A DNA stretch of 64,000 nt from Thiomicrorhabdus sp963677355 (GCA_963677355.2 CAXXXQ010000002.1:1116001-1180000), one strand, 5' to 3'. Counted from the first letter of the stretch, positions 17,920-28,198 are shown. Numbers and translations are program-made. The notes: generated by a model not told the origin, from the letters alone.

Positions 17920-17945
17920 AAAAAAGCCTGCTTAATGCAGGCTTT
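17920..17945 (-). terminator. Rho-independent terminator of lysC
   Basis: Stem AAGCCTGC / GCAGGCTT with a five-base loop; on the minus strand followed by TTTTTT. It separates lysC from csrA. Confidence 0.88.
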
Positions 17946-17969
17946 CTAGTTTTGTACGAAGCAGAGAAA

Positions 17970-19196
17970 TTATTTATCCAACTCAAAAGCTTCATGTAGA
18001 GCTTGCACGGCTAATTCTAGATGCGGCTCACTGATAACCACTGAAATTTTGATTTCGGTAGTACCTATCATCTGAATATTGATGTCGTTATCTGCCAATG
18101 TCTTGAACATTTTACTGGCAATTCCGGCATGCGACTTCATGCCTACTCCAACCATCGAAATCTTAACAATCGTGTCGTCGGAAAGCACTTCACGCGCGCC
18201 TAACTGGGTAGCGATACCTTCCAAGATATCCAAAGCAGCATCCATGTCATTACGGCTTACCGTGAAGGTAAAGTCGGTCGTACCATCCACACCCTGGTTT
18301 TGGATAATCATATCGATTTCAATATTGGCATCGGAAATAGGCCCTAGAATCTGGAAAGCAACACCGGGCTTATCAGGCACACCTAAAATCATTAACTTAG
18401 CTTCATCTCGACTGAATGCAATCCCAGAAATGAGCGGCTTTTCCATATTTTTGTCCTCAATATCTTCTTTTGTAATCAAAGTCCCGCCTCCGGCTTTCAT
18501 AGAGGAGAGAACTCTTAATGGCACATTATATTTACTGGCAAATTCGACCGATCGAATCTGCAAAACTTTTGCTCCCAAACTAGCTAACTCAAGCATTTCG
18601 TCGTAAGTGACTTTATCTAAGCGCTTAGCTTCAGGCACAACGCGCGGATCGGTTGTATAAACTCCGTCGACATCGGTATAAATCTGACACTCATCCGCAT
18701 TTAAAGCGGCAGCTAACGCCACTGCTGTGGTATCTGAACCGCCACGCCCTAAAGTGGTAATATCACCGGTTTCAAGAGAGATCCCTTGGAATCCGGCAAC
18801 CACAACCACTTTACCCTGATCCAGTTGGTCAAGGATTTTCTGGCCGTCGATTTTTTCAATACGCGCTTTGGTATGTACATCGTTAGTCTGAATCGGTACC
18901 TGCCATCCAGTATATGAGACCGCTGCACAACCCTGAGCTTGCAATGCCATACTCAGCAACGCAATCGTCACCTGCTCGCCCGTGGTCAACAGGACATCCA
19001 TCTCACGTTTACAGGGACGATCCTGCATCTCTTTGGCTAAAGCCGTCAAACGGTTTGTTTCGCCACTCATTGCAGAAACGGCGACGACTACCTGATTACC
19101 TTCGCGGACAGCATGCGCTACCTGCTTGGCAACATTTTGGATACGTTCGACATTACCGACCGACGTACCACCAAATTTTTGAACAATTAATGCCAT
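17970..19196 (-). CDS. lysC: Aspartate kinase
   Basis: Phosphorylates aspartate in the first step to lysine, threonine and methionine. It has 408 residues from ATG 19196 (MALIVQKFGGTSVG), the start used by close relatives; an upstream GTG at 19217 would add seven residues. The kinase part has KFGGTSV, TTGEQVTIALL and GRGGSDTTAVALAAAL. Two C-terminal ACT domains (VPDKPGVAFQILGPISDANI, then MVGVGMKSHAGIASKMF) point to feedback inhibition by lysine and/or threonine. It lies 73 bp downstream of alaS. Confidence 0.96.
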   Translation of the reverse strand: MALIVQKFGGTSVGNVERIQNVAKQVAHAVREGNQVVVAVSAMSGETNRLTALAKEMQDRPCKREMDVLLTTGEQVTIALLSMALQAQGCAAVSYTGWQVPIQTNDVHTKARIEKIDGQKILDQLDQGKVVVVAGFQGISLETGDITTLGRGGSDTTAVALAAALNADECQIYTDVDGVYTTDPRVVPEAKRLDKVTYDEMLELASLGAKVLQIRSVEFASKYNVPLRVLSSMKAGGGTLITKEDIEDKNMEKPLISGIAFSRDEAKLMILGVPDKPGVAFQILGPISDANIEIDMIIQNQGVDGTTDFTFTVSRNDMDAALDILEGIATQLGAREVLSDDTIVKISMVGVGMKSHAGIASKMFKTLADNDINIQMIGTTEIKISVVISEPHLELAVQALHEAFELDK

Positions 19197-19269
19197 TGTT
19201 TTCTTTTTCTCAATCACAACGAGAACCTGACTTTTGCCGCGGCCCTCAACTTATCTTCAGTTTAAAAAT

Positions 19270-21861
19270 CTATTTAGACTCAGCCCAGGCCTGAACGGAT
19301 GCCAACGCCTCACCCAGCTTGCTTGGATCCTTTCCACCGGCCTGCGCCATATCAGGACGCCCGCCGCCTTTACCACCGACTTGCTGTGCAACATGGTTGA
19401 CCAGCTCGCCCGCCTTGAAAGTAGAGGTAATCTCTTTAGAAACGCCGGCAACCAACGAGACTTTCTCGCCGTCAACGGCCGCCAACACAATCGCTGCCGG
19501 AGCCAACTTCGACTTCAATTTATCCAAGGTTTCACGCAACGTATTCACATCTGCGCCTTCCAGTTGAGCTGCAAGCACATTAACGTCGCCAACTTTAACC
19601 GCCTGATTAGCCAAATCATCACCTTGTGATGCTGCCATTTTTGACTGCAGTTGCTTGAACTGTTTTTCCAATTCTTTATGCTCCGCAACTAGCTGAGCGA
19701 CTTTCGCTTCAACTTGAGCTTTATCGGATTTGACCGCAGACGCCACATTCAACAAGGTCTCGTCATTTTGATAAATTGCATCCCAAGCGCCCTCACCGGT
19801 TACCGCCTCGATACGACGTACGCCGGAAGCGATCCCGGTTTCCGACAATAGACGGAACGGACCGATCTCACCAGTTGAACAAACATGTGTCCCACCGCAA
19901 AGCTCTACCGAGAAGTCACCCATATCGACAACACGAACGACATCACCATATTTCTCTCCGAATAATGCCATCGCCCCCATCTCTTTAGCGGAGTCAATAT
20001 CCATCTCATTGGCACCAACCGGATTGTTCAGCATGATATTCTGATTAACCAGTTTCTCGATCTCTAGCAACTGTTCCGGTTTAATCGGTTCAAAGTGAGA
20101 GAAGTCAAAACGCAAACGTTCCGGTGTTACTAAAGAACCTTTCTGCTGCACATGTGTGCCAAGCAGACTTCTCAATGCCGCATGCAACAGGTGAGTTGCC
20201 GAGTGATTGCGTTCCGAAGCACGACGCCCCTTAACATCAATCTGAGCATGCAACACCTGACCAACTGAAAGCGTTCCCGCCGTGACCGTACCGATATGTA
20301 GGAATGCCTTGCCTTGCTTCTGACAGTTATTTACGTGGAAACTGCTCATGCCTTCGGTCAAACTACCGGTATCTCCTACCTGACCACCGGATTCCGCATA
20401 GAACGGCGTACGCCCAAGAATAACGGTTGCATCAGTGCCTTCAGCAGCACTCTCGACCGATTGACCGTCAACAAAGATCGCCATAACTTTAGCGTCCGCA
20501 TCATCACGTGCATAACCGATAAATTGGGTTTCACCATCGTAATCAACCTGACCGGCCGTTTGTGCTGCAAAGTTACTCGCCGAACGCGCTCTTTCACGCT
20601 GGGCTTCCATCGCTTTTTCAAAACCGGCTTCATCAACGGTCAAATTACGTTCACGCGCCACATCCGCTGTTAAATCCAGCGGGAAACCAAAAGTATCATA
20701 AAGTTTGAATGCGATTTCGCCTTCGATCACACTGCCTTGCATAGAAGAGATATAGTCATCCAGCAACTTCATCCCGTTTTCCAGCGTCTCGGCAAAACGC
20801 TCCTCTTCTAACTTCAGTGCGCGCTCAACATTAGCCTGCTCTTTGCCAAGTTCCGGGTAAGCTTCACCCATCTGCTCAACCAATACCGGCACCAACTTAT
20901 AGAAGAACAGATCTTTCATGCCCAACTTGTAACCGTGACGAATTGCACGACGGATGATACGGCGCAGCACATAACCACGTCCTTCATTTGAAGGTAGTAC
21001 ACCGTCTACAATAGTAAAGGCACAAGAACGGATATGGTCTGCGATGACACGCAACGAACTGTTCGTCAAATCCGACTGCCCGGTCAACTTAGCCACTTCT
21101 TTAACAATTGCCTGGAACAGGTCAATATCGTAGTTATTGTGAACGCCCTGCATGACCGCCGCCAAACGCTCCAGTCCCATACCGGTATCGACCGACGGTT
21201 TCGGCAACGGTGTCAAAGTGCCGTCTGCGGCACGATCGAACTGCATAAATACCAAGTTCCAGATTTCGATGTAACGATCACCGTCTTCATCCGGTGAACC
21301 TGGAGGACCACCCGCCACATCAGCACCGTGGTCATAGAAAATTTCGGTACAAGGTCCACATGGCCCGGTATCCCCCATCTGCCAGAAGTTGTCTTTAGCG
21401 CCGCAACGCGAGAAACGCTCCGCGCTGACACCCATATCTTTCAACCAGATATCTGCGGTTTCGTCATCTTCATCAAAAACCGTAACCCACAATTTTTCTT
21501 CCGGCAAGCCCAGTTCTTCAGTCAAGAACTGCCAAGCATACTTAATCGCATCTTCTTTAAAGTAGTCGCCAAAACTGAAGTTCCCCAACATCTCAAAGAA
21601 GGTGTGGTGACGAGCCGTGTAACCGACATTTTCCAGATCGTTGTGCTTACCGCCTGCACGGATACAGCGCTGTACACTGGTCGCACGCGTATAATCGCGT
21701 TTTTCCTGACCTAGGAAGGTCTCTTTGAACTGTACCATCCCCGCATTGGTAAAAAGCAATGTCGGATCATTGGCTGGAACCACCGGGCTCGAATGCACCG
21801 CGGTATGATTTTGCTTTTCAAAAAAATTGATAAAAGCTTTTCTGAGTTCTGCACTCGTCAT
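19270..21861 (-). CDS. alaS: Alanyl-tRNA synthetase
   Basis: A class II synthetase of 863 residues, full length. The N-terminal catalytic core starts SAELRKAFINFFEKQNHT and includes TLLFTNAGMVQFK and GDTGPCGPCTEIFYD. The editing domain has HSATHLLHAALR and the zinc-binding ELCGGTHV. The C-terminal DHHA1 domain ends with GGKGGGRPDMAQAGG. All signatures needed for charging and for removing mischarged Ser/Gly are present. It lies between recX and lysC on the same strand. Confidence 0.97.
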   Translation of the reverse strand: MTSAELRKAFINFFEKQNHTAVHSSPVVPANDPTLLFTNAGMVQFKETFLGQEKRDYTRATSVQRCIRAGGKHNDLENVGYTARHHTFFEMLGNFSFGDYFKEDAIKYAWQFLTEELGLPEEKLWVTVFDEDDETADIWLKDMGVSAERFSRCGAKDNFWQMGDTGPCGPCTEIFYDHGADVAGGPPGSPDEDGDRYIEIWNLVFMQFDRAADGTLTPLPKPSVDTGMGLERLAAVMQGVHNNYDIDLFQAIVKEVAKLTGQSDLTNSSLRVIADHIRSCAFTIVDGVLPSNEGRGYVLRRIIRRAIRHGYKLGMKDLFFYKLVPVLVEQMGEAYPELGKEQANVERALKLEEERFAETLENGMKLLDDYISSMQGSVIEGEIAFKLYDTFGFPLDLTADVARERNLTVDEAGFEKAMEAQRERARSASNFAAQTAGQVDYDGETQFIGYARDDADAKVMAIFVDGQSVESAAEGTDATVILGRTPFYAESGGQVGDTGSLTEGMSSFHVNNCQKQGKAFLHIGTVTAGTLSVGQVLHAQIDVKGRRASERNHSATHLLHAALRSLLGTHVQQKGSLVTPERLRFDFSHFEPIKPEQLLEIEKLVNQNIMLNNPVGANEMDIDSAKEMGAMALFGEKYGDVVRVVDMGDFSVELCGGTHVCSTGEIGPFRLLSETGIASGVRRIEAVTGEGAWDAIYQNDETLLNVASAVKSDKAQVEAKVAQLVAEHKELEKQFKQLQSKMAASQGDDLANQAVKVGDVNVLAAQLEGADVNTLRETLDKLKSKLAPAAIVLAAVDGEKVSLVAGVSKEITSTFKAGELVNHVAQQVGGKGGGRPDMAQAGGKDPSKLGEALASVQAWAESK

Positions 21862-21919
21862 AATTTAAGTAACCTTAACTTTTCAAAATCTTTTATAACT
21901 TCAAGTCGCTCTATTTAAA

Positions 21920-22534
21920 CTACTTGAAAGCCTTCCAAACTGTATTCGGCACAAAACCTCTGCTTTGTATAAAGCGCACTCGTTTTGCCAACTCTTTCTG
22001 CTCTGCCGGTCTGCGGCAGTCGCCATATTTCTTTTCCAGCACCGATTGAGCGAGTTCAATCCAATCCGATTCATCCCAATCCAGATAAGCTGAAATCAAA
22101 TTGGAATCGGAACAGGCTTGCTGTAACGTTTGCCGGATTTTTAAAGGTCCCTGACCTTTTTCTGCATAGTTACGAACCGCTTGTTCCAAATAGCGGTCAT
22201 CACTTTGCCAGCCATTTTGTCGGCAAGTCTCGATGACTTTTTCAACCAGCCGTTCAATAAAACCGGACACTTCATGATATTCGGACAATAACTCCGACGT
22301 TTCAGGAAACTTGCTCAGCAATTTTCTTTTCAGCTCTTTCGCGCCATGTTCTCTAGTCGCTAATAAAGCAACCGCTTTGGCTTCAATCTGCTTTTCCAGA
22401 TCGTCAATTTCTGCGCCAGCCCCTAACCGTCCTGAATCTAGATCACTTTGTCTCGGTTCAGTTCGAGACGACACACCCAAGTCCGCTCCCGACTTGATAT
22501 TAAGCTCGGCTAAAAACGCTTCTGCACTTTTCAA
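21920..22534 (-). CDS. recX: RecX regulatory protein
   Basis: Modulator that limits RecA filament growth. The RecX core shows A-LLATREHGAKELKRKL near residues 55-75, then VIETCRQNGWQSDDRYLEQAVRNYAEKG in pattern and a C-terminal RFIQSRGF. At 204 residues it is longer than the E. coli protein because of a low-complexity N-terminal extension of about 45 residues. The listed TTG start has weak ribosome-binding support; an internal TTG about 18 codons later is preceded by GGGAG and is a real alternative. It starts 28 bp after recA on the same strand. Confidence 0.88.
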   Translation of the reverse strand: MKSAEAFLAELNIKSGADLGVSSRTEPRQSDLDSGRLGAGAEIDDLEKQIEAKAVALLATREHGAKELKRKLLSKFPETSELLSEYHEVSGFIERLVEKVIETCRQNGWQSDDRYLEQAVRNYAEKGQGPLKIRQTLQQACSDSNLISAYLDWDESDWIELAQSVLEKKYGDCRRPAEQKELAKRVRFIQSRGFVPNTVWKAFK

Positions 22535-22562
22535 AACAGATACCGGTTAAATCAGCCAGACT

Positions 22563-23594
22563 TTATTCGGCTGCAGTTTCTTCCGCCGCCGCTTCCGTTT
22601 TTTTGCTCGGCATCAATTTCGCCTTAATCTGATCCATCAACTCTTCGGCCACTTCCGGGTTATCAATCAGATATTGGCGAACGTTATCTTTACCTTGGCC
22701 GATTTTGGCGTCTTTATAGCTGTACCAAGAACCGGACTTATCGATCAGTTTCTCCTTCACGCCCAAGTCGATAATTTCACCTTCACGAGAAATACCTTGG
22801 CCATAAAGAATATCGAATTCAACCTGTTTGAACGGAGGCGAAACTTTGTTCTTGACCACTTTGACGCGTGTCTCGTTACCCAGAATTTCGTCACCTTTCT
22901 TGATGGCTCCGATACGGCGGATATCCAAACGCACCGATGCATAGAATTTCAATGCGTTACCACCCGTTGTGGTTTCCGGACTACCGAACATAACACCGAT
23001 CTTCATACGGATCTGGTTAATGAAAATAACCAGCGTATTAGTACGTTTGATATTGGCTGTCAGTTTACGCAAAGCTTGCGACATCAAACGCGCTTGAAGA
23101 CCCATATGAGAATCGCCCATATCACCCTCAATTTCCGCTTTCGGTGTTAACGCTGCGACCGAGTCAACCACCACAACATCAACCGCACCGGAACGTACCA
23201 GCGCATCGGTAATTTCCAGAGCCTGCTCGCCGGTATCCGGTTGTGAAACCAATAAGTTGTCGATATCTACGCCCAATTTCTCGGCATAACCCGGATCCAA
23301 TGCGTGCTCGGCATCCACGAAAGCAGCCGTTCCACCCAACTTCTGCATTTCAGCAATAGCGTGCAATGTCAGAGTGGTTTTACCCGATGATTCCGGACCG
23401 TAAATTTCAACGATACGCCCGCGAGGTAAACCACCTATACCCAAAGCCATATCCAAACCCAATGAACCTGTTGATACAGCGTCAATATCACGAGGTGCGT
23501 TATTATCACCCATACGCATAATCGAGCCTTTACCAAACTGCTTTTCAATCTGACCTAAGGCCGCTGCGAGTGCTTTTTGCTTATTCTCATCCAT
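22563..23594 (-). CDS. recA: Recombinase A
   Basis: DNA strand exchange and SOS co-protease. I choose ATG 23594 (MDENKQKALAAALGQIEKQF), giving 343 residues; AGAAGGA lies at good spacing for this ATG and too close to the ATG three codons upstream. Walker A is GPESSGKTTLTLHAIA, Walker B VVVVDSVAALTPKAEIEG, and loop L2 includes NQIRMKIGVMFGSPETTTGG. The C-terminal tail is acidic, as in other RecA proteins. recX follows after 28 bp. Confidence 0.97.
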   Translation of the reverse strand: MDENKQKALAAALGQIEKQFGKGSIMRMGDNNAPRDIDAVSTGSLGLDMALGIGGLPRGRIVEIYGPESSGKTTLTLHAIAEMQKLGGTAAFVDAEHALDPGYAEKLGVDIDNLLVSQPDTGEQALEITDALVRSGAVDVVVVDSVAALTPKAEIEGDMGDSHMGLQARLMSQALRKLTANIKRTNTLVIFINQIRMKIGVMFGSPETTTGGNALKFYASVRLDIRRIGAIKKGDEILGNETRVKVVKNKVSPPFKQVEFDILYGQGISREGEIIDLGVKEKLIDKSGSWYSYKDAKIGQGKDNVRQYLIDNPEVAEELMDQIKAKLMPSKKTEAAAEETAAE

Positions 23595-24061
23595 TTGGTT
23601 CATTTCCTTCTGGGTTTGCTTTTTTGAAAAATTCGCTATGTTAATTTGGCTATTTTCTAACCGGTCTCGGAATTTCACCTAAACCGCACCAAGACACATT
23701 CAATTAGCTATGGTTTTTAACATTCTTTATCAACCTTACCAAACAAGCATTTGATAAATATTGGCTTTTAATTTCTACTGCAAAATCACTTTTCTAGCTT
23801 GCAATAAAAAACCTCTGCTCGCCAAACTCGATCGATTTCTAAAAAGCTTGGCTAAAACAAAGGCTTAGAATTCTAATTCTTTTTTATTTACCGGTTTTAT
23901 CGCTGGTTCAACATAAATTCAAACACCCCGTAAATAGCGGGCAAATTATCCCATAATTTGTTTTACAAATCCAACTGCAATCACGATTTAGCGATTCTTT
24001 TTAACAAACAAATAAAGCAACTATTCGGTAAATAAAACGCAACGATGCCTCTCCGATAAAA
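23595..24061. other. AT-rich spacer between recA and pncC, no gene seen
   Basis: 467 bp without a credible gene. I looked for the gammaproteobacterial LexA box (CTGT, 8 bases, ACAG) on both strands and found none. A perfect 12-bp palindrome TTAGAATTCTAA lies at about 23866-23877; its arms resemble the tetR operator arms but lack the 4-base centre. Confidence 0.6.
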
Positions 24062-24550
24062 TCAGACCTGAGAAAGCAGCTTCATCACACCCATCAAAGC
24101 CGCTTCGGTAGTCTGCTGGCGCACGGCTTGTCGGTCACCGTCAAACAAGAACTTTTGAGTAACAACCTTTTCTTTACCCTGGATAGCCCAAGCCAGCCAA
24201 ACCGTGCCCACAGGCTTATCGGGGGTGCCGCCACCAGGACCGGCAATGCCGCTACAAGCCACACTGACTTTGGCATGAGACTGCTGCAAAGCGCCTAACG
24301 CCATCTCTTCAACGCATTGTTGGCTAACCGCGCCTTGTTTCTGAATAGTAATTTCATGAACGCCAAGCATTTCACGTTTAGACTCGTAACTGTAAGTCAC
24401 GTAAGCCCTGTCAAACCAAGCAGTACTTCCCGACACATCGGTTAATGCCTCGGCGATCATCCCTCCAGTACAAGATTCCGCCGTGACAATCATGGCATCA
24501 TGATCCACCAGCGCTTTACCTACTTGAGTGACTAAACTGTGAAATTGCAT
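24062..24550 (-). CDS. pncC: Nicotinamide-nucleotide amidohydrolase PncC (CinA C-terminal domain only)
   Basis: A stand-alone 162-residue CinA C-terminal domain that deamidates nicotinamide mononucleotide to nicotinate mononucleotide in NAD salvage. Signatures are VTAESCTGGMIAEALTDVSGSTAWFDRAYVTYS in pattern and ACSGIAGPGGGTPDKPVGTVW, with the catalytic Ser in ESCTGG. The N-terminal MoeA-like domain of full CinA is absent, as in E. coli YgaD. It is divergent from mutS across 150 bp and upstream of recA, a common arrangement. Confidence 0.93.
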   Translation of the reverse strand: MQFHSLVTQVGKALVDHDAMIVTAESCTGGMIAEALTDVSGSTAWFDRAYVTYSYESKREMLGVHEITIQKQGAVSQQCVEEMALGALQQSHAKVSVACSGIAGPGGGTPDKPVGTVWLAWAIQGKEKVVTQKFLFDGDRQAVRQQTTEAALMGVMKLLSQV

Positions 24551-24700
24551 ATTTTTTCCTTAAAAACCGAGTTAAATTTCGACGCTATCATTTGATATCA
24601 ATAGCATAATGCCCTAGCATACTCTTTTTTATTTCTGATTCAATATTCCACGCCGATTCAGAACCACTAATCATCGTATAGCGACCATTAAGAAAACAGC

Positions 24701-27313
24701 ATGGCACAAGTAAAACATACTCCAATGATGCAACAGTACTTGGCGATTAAAGTCGAGCACCCCAACCACCTTCTGTTTTATCGCATGGGGGACTTTTACG
24801 AGCTGTTCTACGATGACGCCAAAAAGGCTTCGGAACTACTCGAAATCACCTTGACCGCGCGCGGCAAATCCGGGGGCGAACCGATCCCGATGGCCGGAAT
24901 CCCGCATCACTCTGCCGAAGGCTATTTGGCCAAATTGGTTAAACTGGGTGAATCGGTCGCTATCTGCGAACAAGTCGGCGATCCGAACAACAGCAAAGGC
25001 CCGGTGGAACGCAAAGTCGTCAGAATCATCACCCCCGGCACGCTGGTTGAAGAAGCACTTCTCGACGACCGCAACGAGAATCTGCTGGTTGCCATTACCG
25101 AACAAAACAAACAGTACGGCATCGCTTACTTGGAAGTGTCCAGCGGACGTTTTGAAACCTCACAACTGAGTTCGCTCAATCAGATGCTTGCCGAAGTCGA
25201 GCGTCTTAAACCTTCCGAGCTGCTGGTACCGGATGACGACTACTTTCGCGAACAACTGCCGCAGAGTCTACTACAACGTTCGGGATTGGTGCGTTATCCA
25301 AGCTGGCATTTTGATGTCGAAAGTTGCCGTAAACGCCTGACTACGCATTTCCAAACTCAAGACTTGGTTGCTTACGGTTGCGACCGGAACCCGGCTTCCA
25401 TTAGTGCTTCCGGGGTGATATTGCACTACGCACAGAGCATGCTGCAAAATGATCTGACCCACATTCTCAGCCTGCATAGCTACTCGACCACCGAGACCTT
25501 GGTATTGGATGCGATCAGTCGCCGCAATCTGGAAATTGATACCAACTTGAGCGGCAGCACCCAGAATACCCTAGCCGCCATTCTTGATCACACGGCGACC
25601 GCCATGGGCAGCCGCCTGCTGAAACGCTGGTTGAATCAGCCGTTGCGTAACCGCGAAATCATTAATCAGCGCCTGGATGCAATCGACAGTATTTTAAATC
25701 ACCATCAGGATGACGAATTACGGCAAACATTGAAACTGGTCGGCGACATGGAGCGCATTCTGAGTCGGGTCGCTTTACGTTCGGCTCGTCCGCGGGACTG
25801 CTTACATCTGGGGCGCACATTGAATGCCCTGCCGGATTTTCAGGCCCAACTGGCCAACCTGCAAGAATCAAGCAAACTAACCGAACTGGCCACCCAAATG
25901 GGCACCTTCCCCGAGCTAGCTGAACTGCTTGAGCGTGCCATTATCGACAACCCGCCGATGTTGATCCGTGACGGCGGCGTGATTGCCGAAGGTTACGATG
26001 CCGAACTCGACGAGCTGCGCAATCTTAAAAACGAAGCCGGCGACTACCTGTTGGAACTGGAACAGCGTGAACGTGACCGTAGCGGCATTCAAACGCTCAA
26101 AGTCGGCTACAACCGCGTGCATGGTTACTACATTGAAATCAGCAAACTGCATAGCGACGATGTGCCTGCCGAATATGTGCGCCGTCAAACTCTGAAAGGC
26201 CAGGAACGTTATATCACTCCGGAGTTAAAAACCTTTGAAGACAAAATTCTTAGTGCGGGTGAAAAAGCACTGGCTCGGGAAAAATGGCTATATGCCGAAC
26301 TGATTGAAAAACTTAATGAATCAATCTCCGAACTGCAAATTTGTGCGCTTGCCTTGTCTGAACTGGATGTTCTGGTCAATCTGGCGCAACAGTCTGTTGC
26401 CCTGAATCTGACCCGTCCGATTTTGACCGAGACACCGGGAATCAATATTGAGCAGGGACGCCACCTCACGGTTGAAGCGGTTTCCAGCGAGCCGTTCATT
26501 CCCAACGATGCGCTGTTTGACGAACAACGCAAGTTGCACATCATTACCGGACCGAACATGGGCGGTAAATCCACCTATATGCGTCAAACCGCCTTGATTA
26601 CTCTGCTGGCGTTCATGGGCAGTTTTGTACCGGCAGACCGAGCCGAACTTGGACCGATTGACCGAATCTTTACGCGCATCGGGGCTTCGGACGATCTGAC
26701 TTCAGGGCGCTCGACATTCATGGTGGAAATGACGGAGACCGCTAACATTCTGCATCATGCCACCGAAAACTCATTGATTCTGATGGACGAAGTCGGACGA
26801 GGCACTTCGACATTCGACGGTCTGGCATTAGCCTGGGCCATTGCCGAGCATATTGCCGAGAACGTCAAGGGTTACTGCCTGTTCGCCACCCACTATTTTG
26901 AATTGACCACCTTGACCGAGCAGTTTGACAATACCGTCAATGTCCACCTGGATGCGATTGAACATCAGGACTCCATTGTTTTCCTGCATCAGGTGCAAGA
27001 CGGTCCGGCATCACAAAGTTACGGATTGCAGGTAGCGGCCTTAGCCGGCGTGCCTCCTGCTGTCATCGAGTTGGCGCAAGCCCGTTTAAGACAATTGGAA
27101 AACCAAGCGGTCAATCAGAAAAACACACCTCAGCAAACCGGCAAGCAAACACAGGTTGAAAACGTGCAACAGTTTGATATGTTCAGTACACAACCTGATC
27201 CGGCATTGGAAGAAATAAAACAGCAGTTACAGAATATCGATGCCAATGATCTGACGCCGAGACAGGCTCTGGATGCCATATACAATCTACAAGCCATACT
27301 GAAGAATAAATAA
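24701..27313 (+). CDS. mutS: DNA mismatch repair protein MutS
   Basis: Recognises mismatches and starts repair with MutL. It has 870 residues, full length. The N-terminal mismatch-binding motif is FYRMGDFYELF (Phe-x-Glu wedge F..YELF). Later come the connector, clamp and ATPase domains with Walker A TGPNMGGKSTYMRQTALI (P-loop), DEVGRGTSTFDGLALAWA, and FATHYFELT. The C-terminus ends with a short region for dimer or beta-clamp contact (QFDMF). cnoX begins 18 bp later, so readthrough is likely. Confidence 0.97.
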   Translation: MAQVKHTPMMQQYLAIKVEHPNHLLFYRMGDFYELFYDDAKKASELLEITLTARGKSGGEPIPMAGIPHHSAEGYLAKLVKLGESVAICEQVGDPNNSKGPVERKVVRIITPGTLVEEALLDDRNENLLVAITEQNKQYGIAYLEVSSGRFETSQLSSLNQMLAEVERLKPSELLVPDDDYFREQLPQSLLQRSGLVRYPSWHFDVESCRKRLTTHFQTQDLVAYGCDRNPASISASGVILHYAQSMLQNDLTHILSLHSYSTTETLVLDAISRRNLEIDTNLSGSTQNTLAAILDHTATAMGSRLLKRWLNQPLRNREIINQRLDAIDSILNHHQDDELRQTLKLVGDMERILSRVALRSARPRDCLHLGRTLNALPDFQAQLANLQESSKLTELATQMGTFPELAELLERAIIDNPPMLIRDGGVIAEGYDAELDELRNLKNEAGDYLLELEQRERDRSGIQTLKVGYNRVHGYYIEISKLHSDDVPAEYVRRQTLKGQERYITPELKTFEDKILSAGEKALAREKWLYAELIEKLNESISELQICALALSELDVLVNLAQQSVALNLTRPILTETPGINIEQGRHLTVEAVSSEPFIPNDALFDEQRKLHIITGPNMGGKSTYMRQTALITLLAFMGSFVPADRAELGPIDRIFTRIGASDDLTSGRSTFMVEMTETANILHHATENSLILMDEVGRGTSTFDGLALAWAIAEHIAENVKGYCLFATHYFELTTLTEQFDNTVNVHLDAIEHQDSIVFLHQVQDGPASQSYGLQVAALAGVPPAVIELAQARLRQLENQAVNQKNTPQQTGKQTQVENVQQFDMFSTQPDPALEEIKQQLQNIDANDLTPRQALDAIYNLQAILKNK

Positions 27314-27331
27314 GAGTTTGAAGGAAACCCT

Positions 27332-28198
27332 ATGTCACAAGCGATGATTGTTGACGTCACCATGAACAACATTCAAGAAATGGTGATGCAAAACTCAAAA
27401 CGTTTACCGGTTATGATCAGTTTCTGGTCGCCGATGAACGAGCAAAGCAAGTTGGCCAATACCATTTTGGAAAAGCTCGCCGAAGAGTTTGCCGGCAAGT
27501 TCATTCTGGCCAAAATCAATGCCGACCAACAAACCGAAATAGCGGAAAAGTTCTCTCTACCCGGCGTACCTTTCTATAAACTGGTGAAAAACGGTGATAT
27601 TGTTACCGAATACCACGGACTGCTTTCCGAATCCGCCTACCGTCAAGCGATCCAAGCCAATATCGAGGTAGATCCGTCTGAAGCCCTGCGCGAACAGGCC
27701 AACCAAGCCTTTGCCGCCGGTCAGATCGAGCAGGCGATGGAACTGTTTGGAGAAGCGGCCAGAGCCAACCCGAACAACTATCTGATCCACCTTGATCTGG
27801 TGAGCATGTATCTACAGACAGGCCACTTGGATAAAGCCCAAGAACTGTTTGATAAACTACCCGAAGAAGCGCAACAAGATCCGAAAGGCAAGGAAATTGG
27901 CGGCGTCATCTATTTCTCGAAAATTCTGGAAGGCGCCCCCGATGTTGAGCACATTCAACAGATATTGCAAGAGAATCCAAACGATTGTGACGCCATTTAT
28001 GTACTGTCCGCTTATTTGATGCTGAACGGTCAAATTGAAAACGCGCTACAGGCACTTTTTAAACTATTTACTCTCGATAGAACATACAATGAGGGCCTGC
28101 CTCAGAAGACCATTCTGAAATCATTTGATATGTTGGCCGGCAGAGCCCCGGAAATGATTACGACTTATCGACGTAAATTCCAAAGCTTGCTTTACTAA
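27332..28198 (+). CDS. cnoX: CnoX/YbbN-type thioredoxin-TPR protein without cysteines in the active site
   Basis: A 288-residue protein with an N-terminal thioredoxin fold (residues 1-110) and TPR-like helices after it. Its C-terminus TYRRKFQSLLY matches that of E. coli YbbN/CnoX, a holdase that passes clients to GroEL and DnaK. At the active-site loop (FWSPMNEQS, residues 31-39) the position of CxxC is N-E-Q-S, so no redox chemistry is possible there; the cis-proline (GVPFY) is kept. E. coli has SQHC at this place. Located between mutS and a cytochrome b561 gene. Confidence 0.85.
   Translation: MSQAMIVDVTMNNIQEMVMQNSKRLPVMISFWSPMNEQSKLANTILEKLAEEFAGKFILAKINADQQTEIAEKFSLPGVPFYKLVKNGDIVTEYHGLLSESAYRQAIQANIEVDPSEALREQANQAFAAGQIEQAMELFGEAARANPNNYLIHLDLVSMYLQTGHLDKAQELFDKLPEEAQQDPKGKEIGGVIYFSKILEGAPDVEHIQQILQENPNDCDAIYVLSAYLMLNGQIENALQALFKLFTLDRTYNEGLPQKTILKSFDMLAGRAPEMITTYRRKFQSLLY

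Noticed and set aside
23866..23877. TTAGAATTCTAA upstream of recA as a second site for the TetR regulator at 950
   Set aside because: The arms match but the 4-base centre of the two sites at 895-924 is missing, which would change the dimer spacing.
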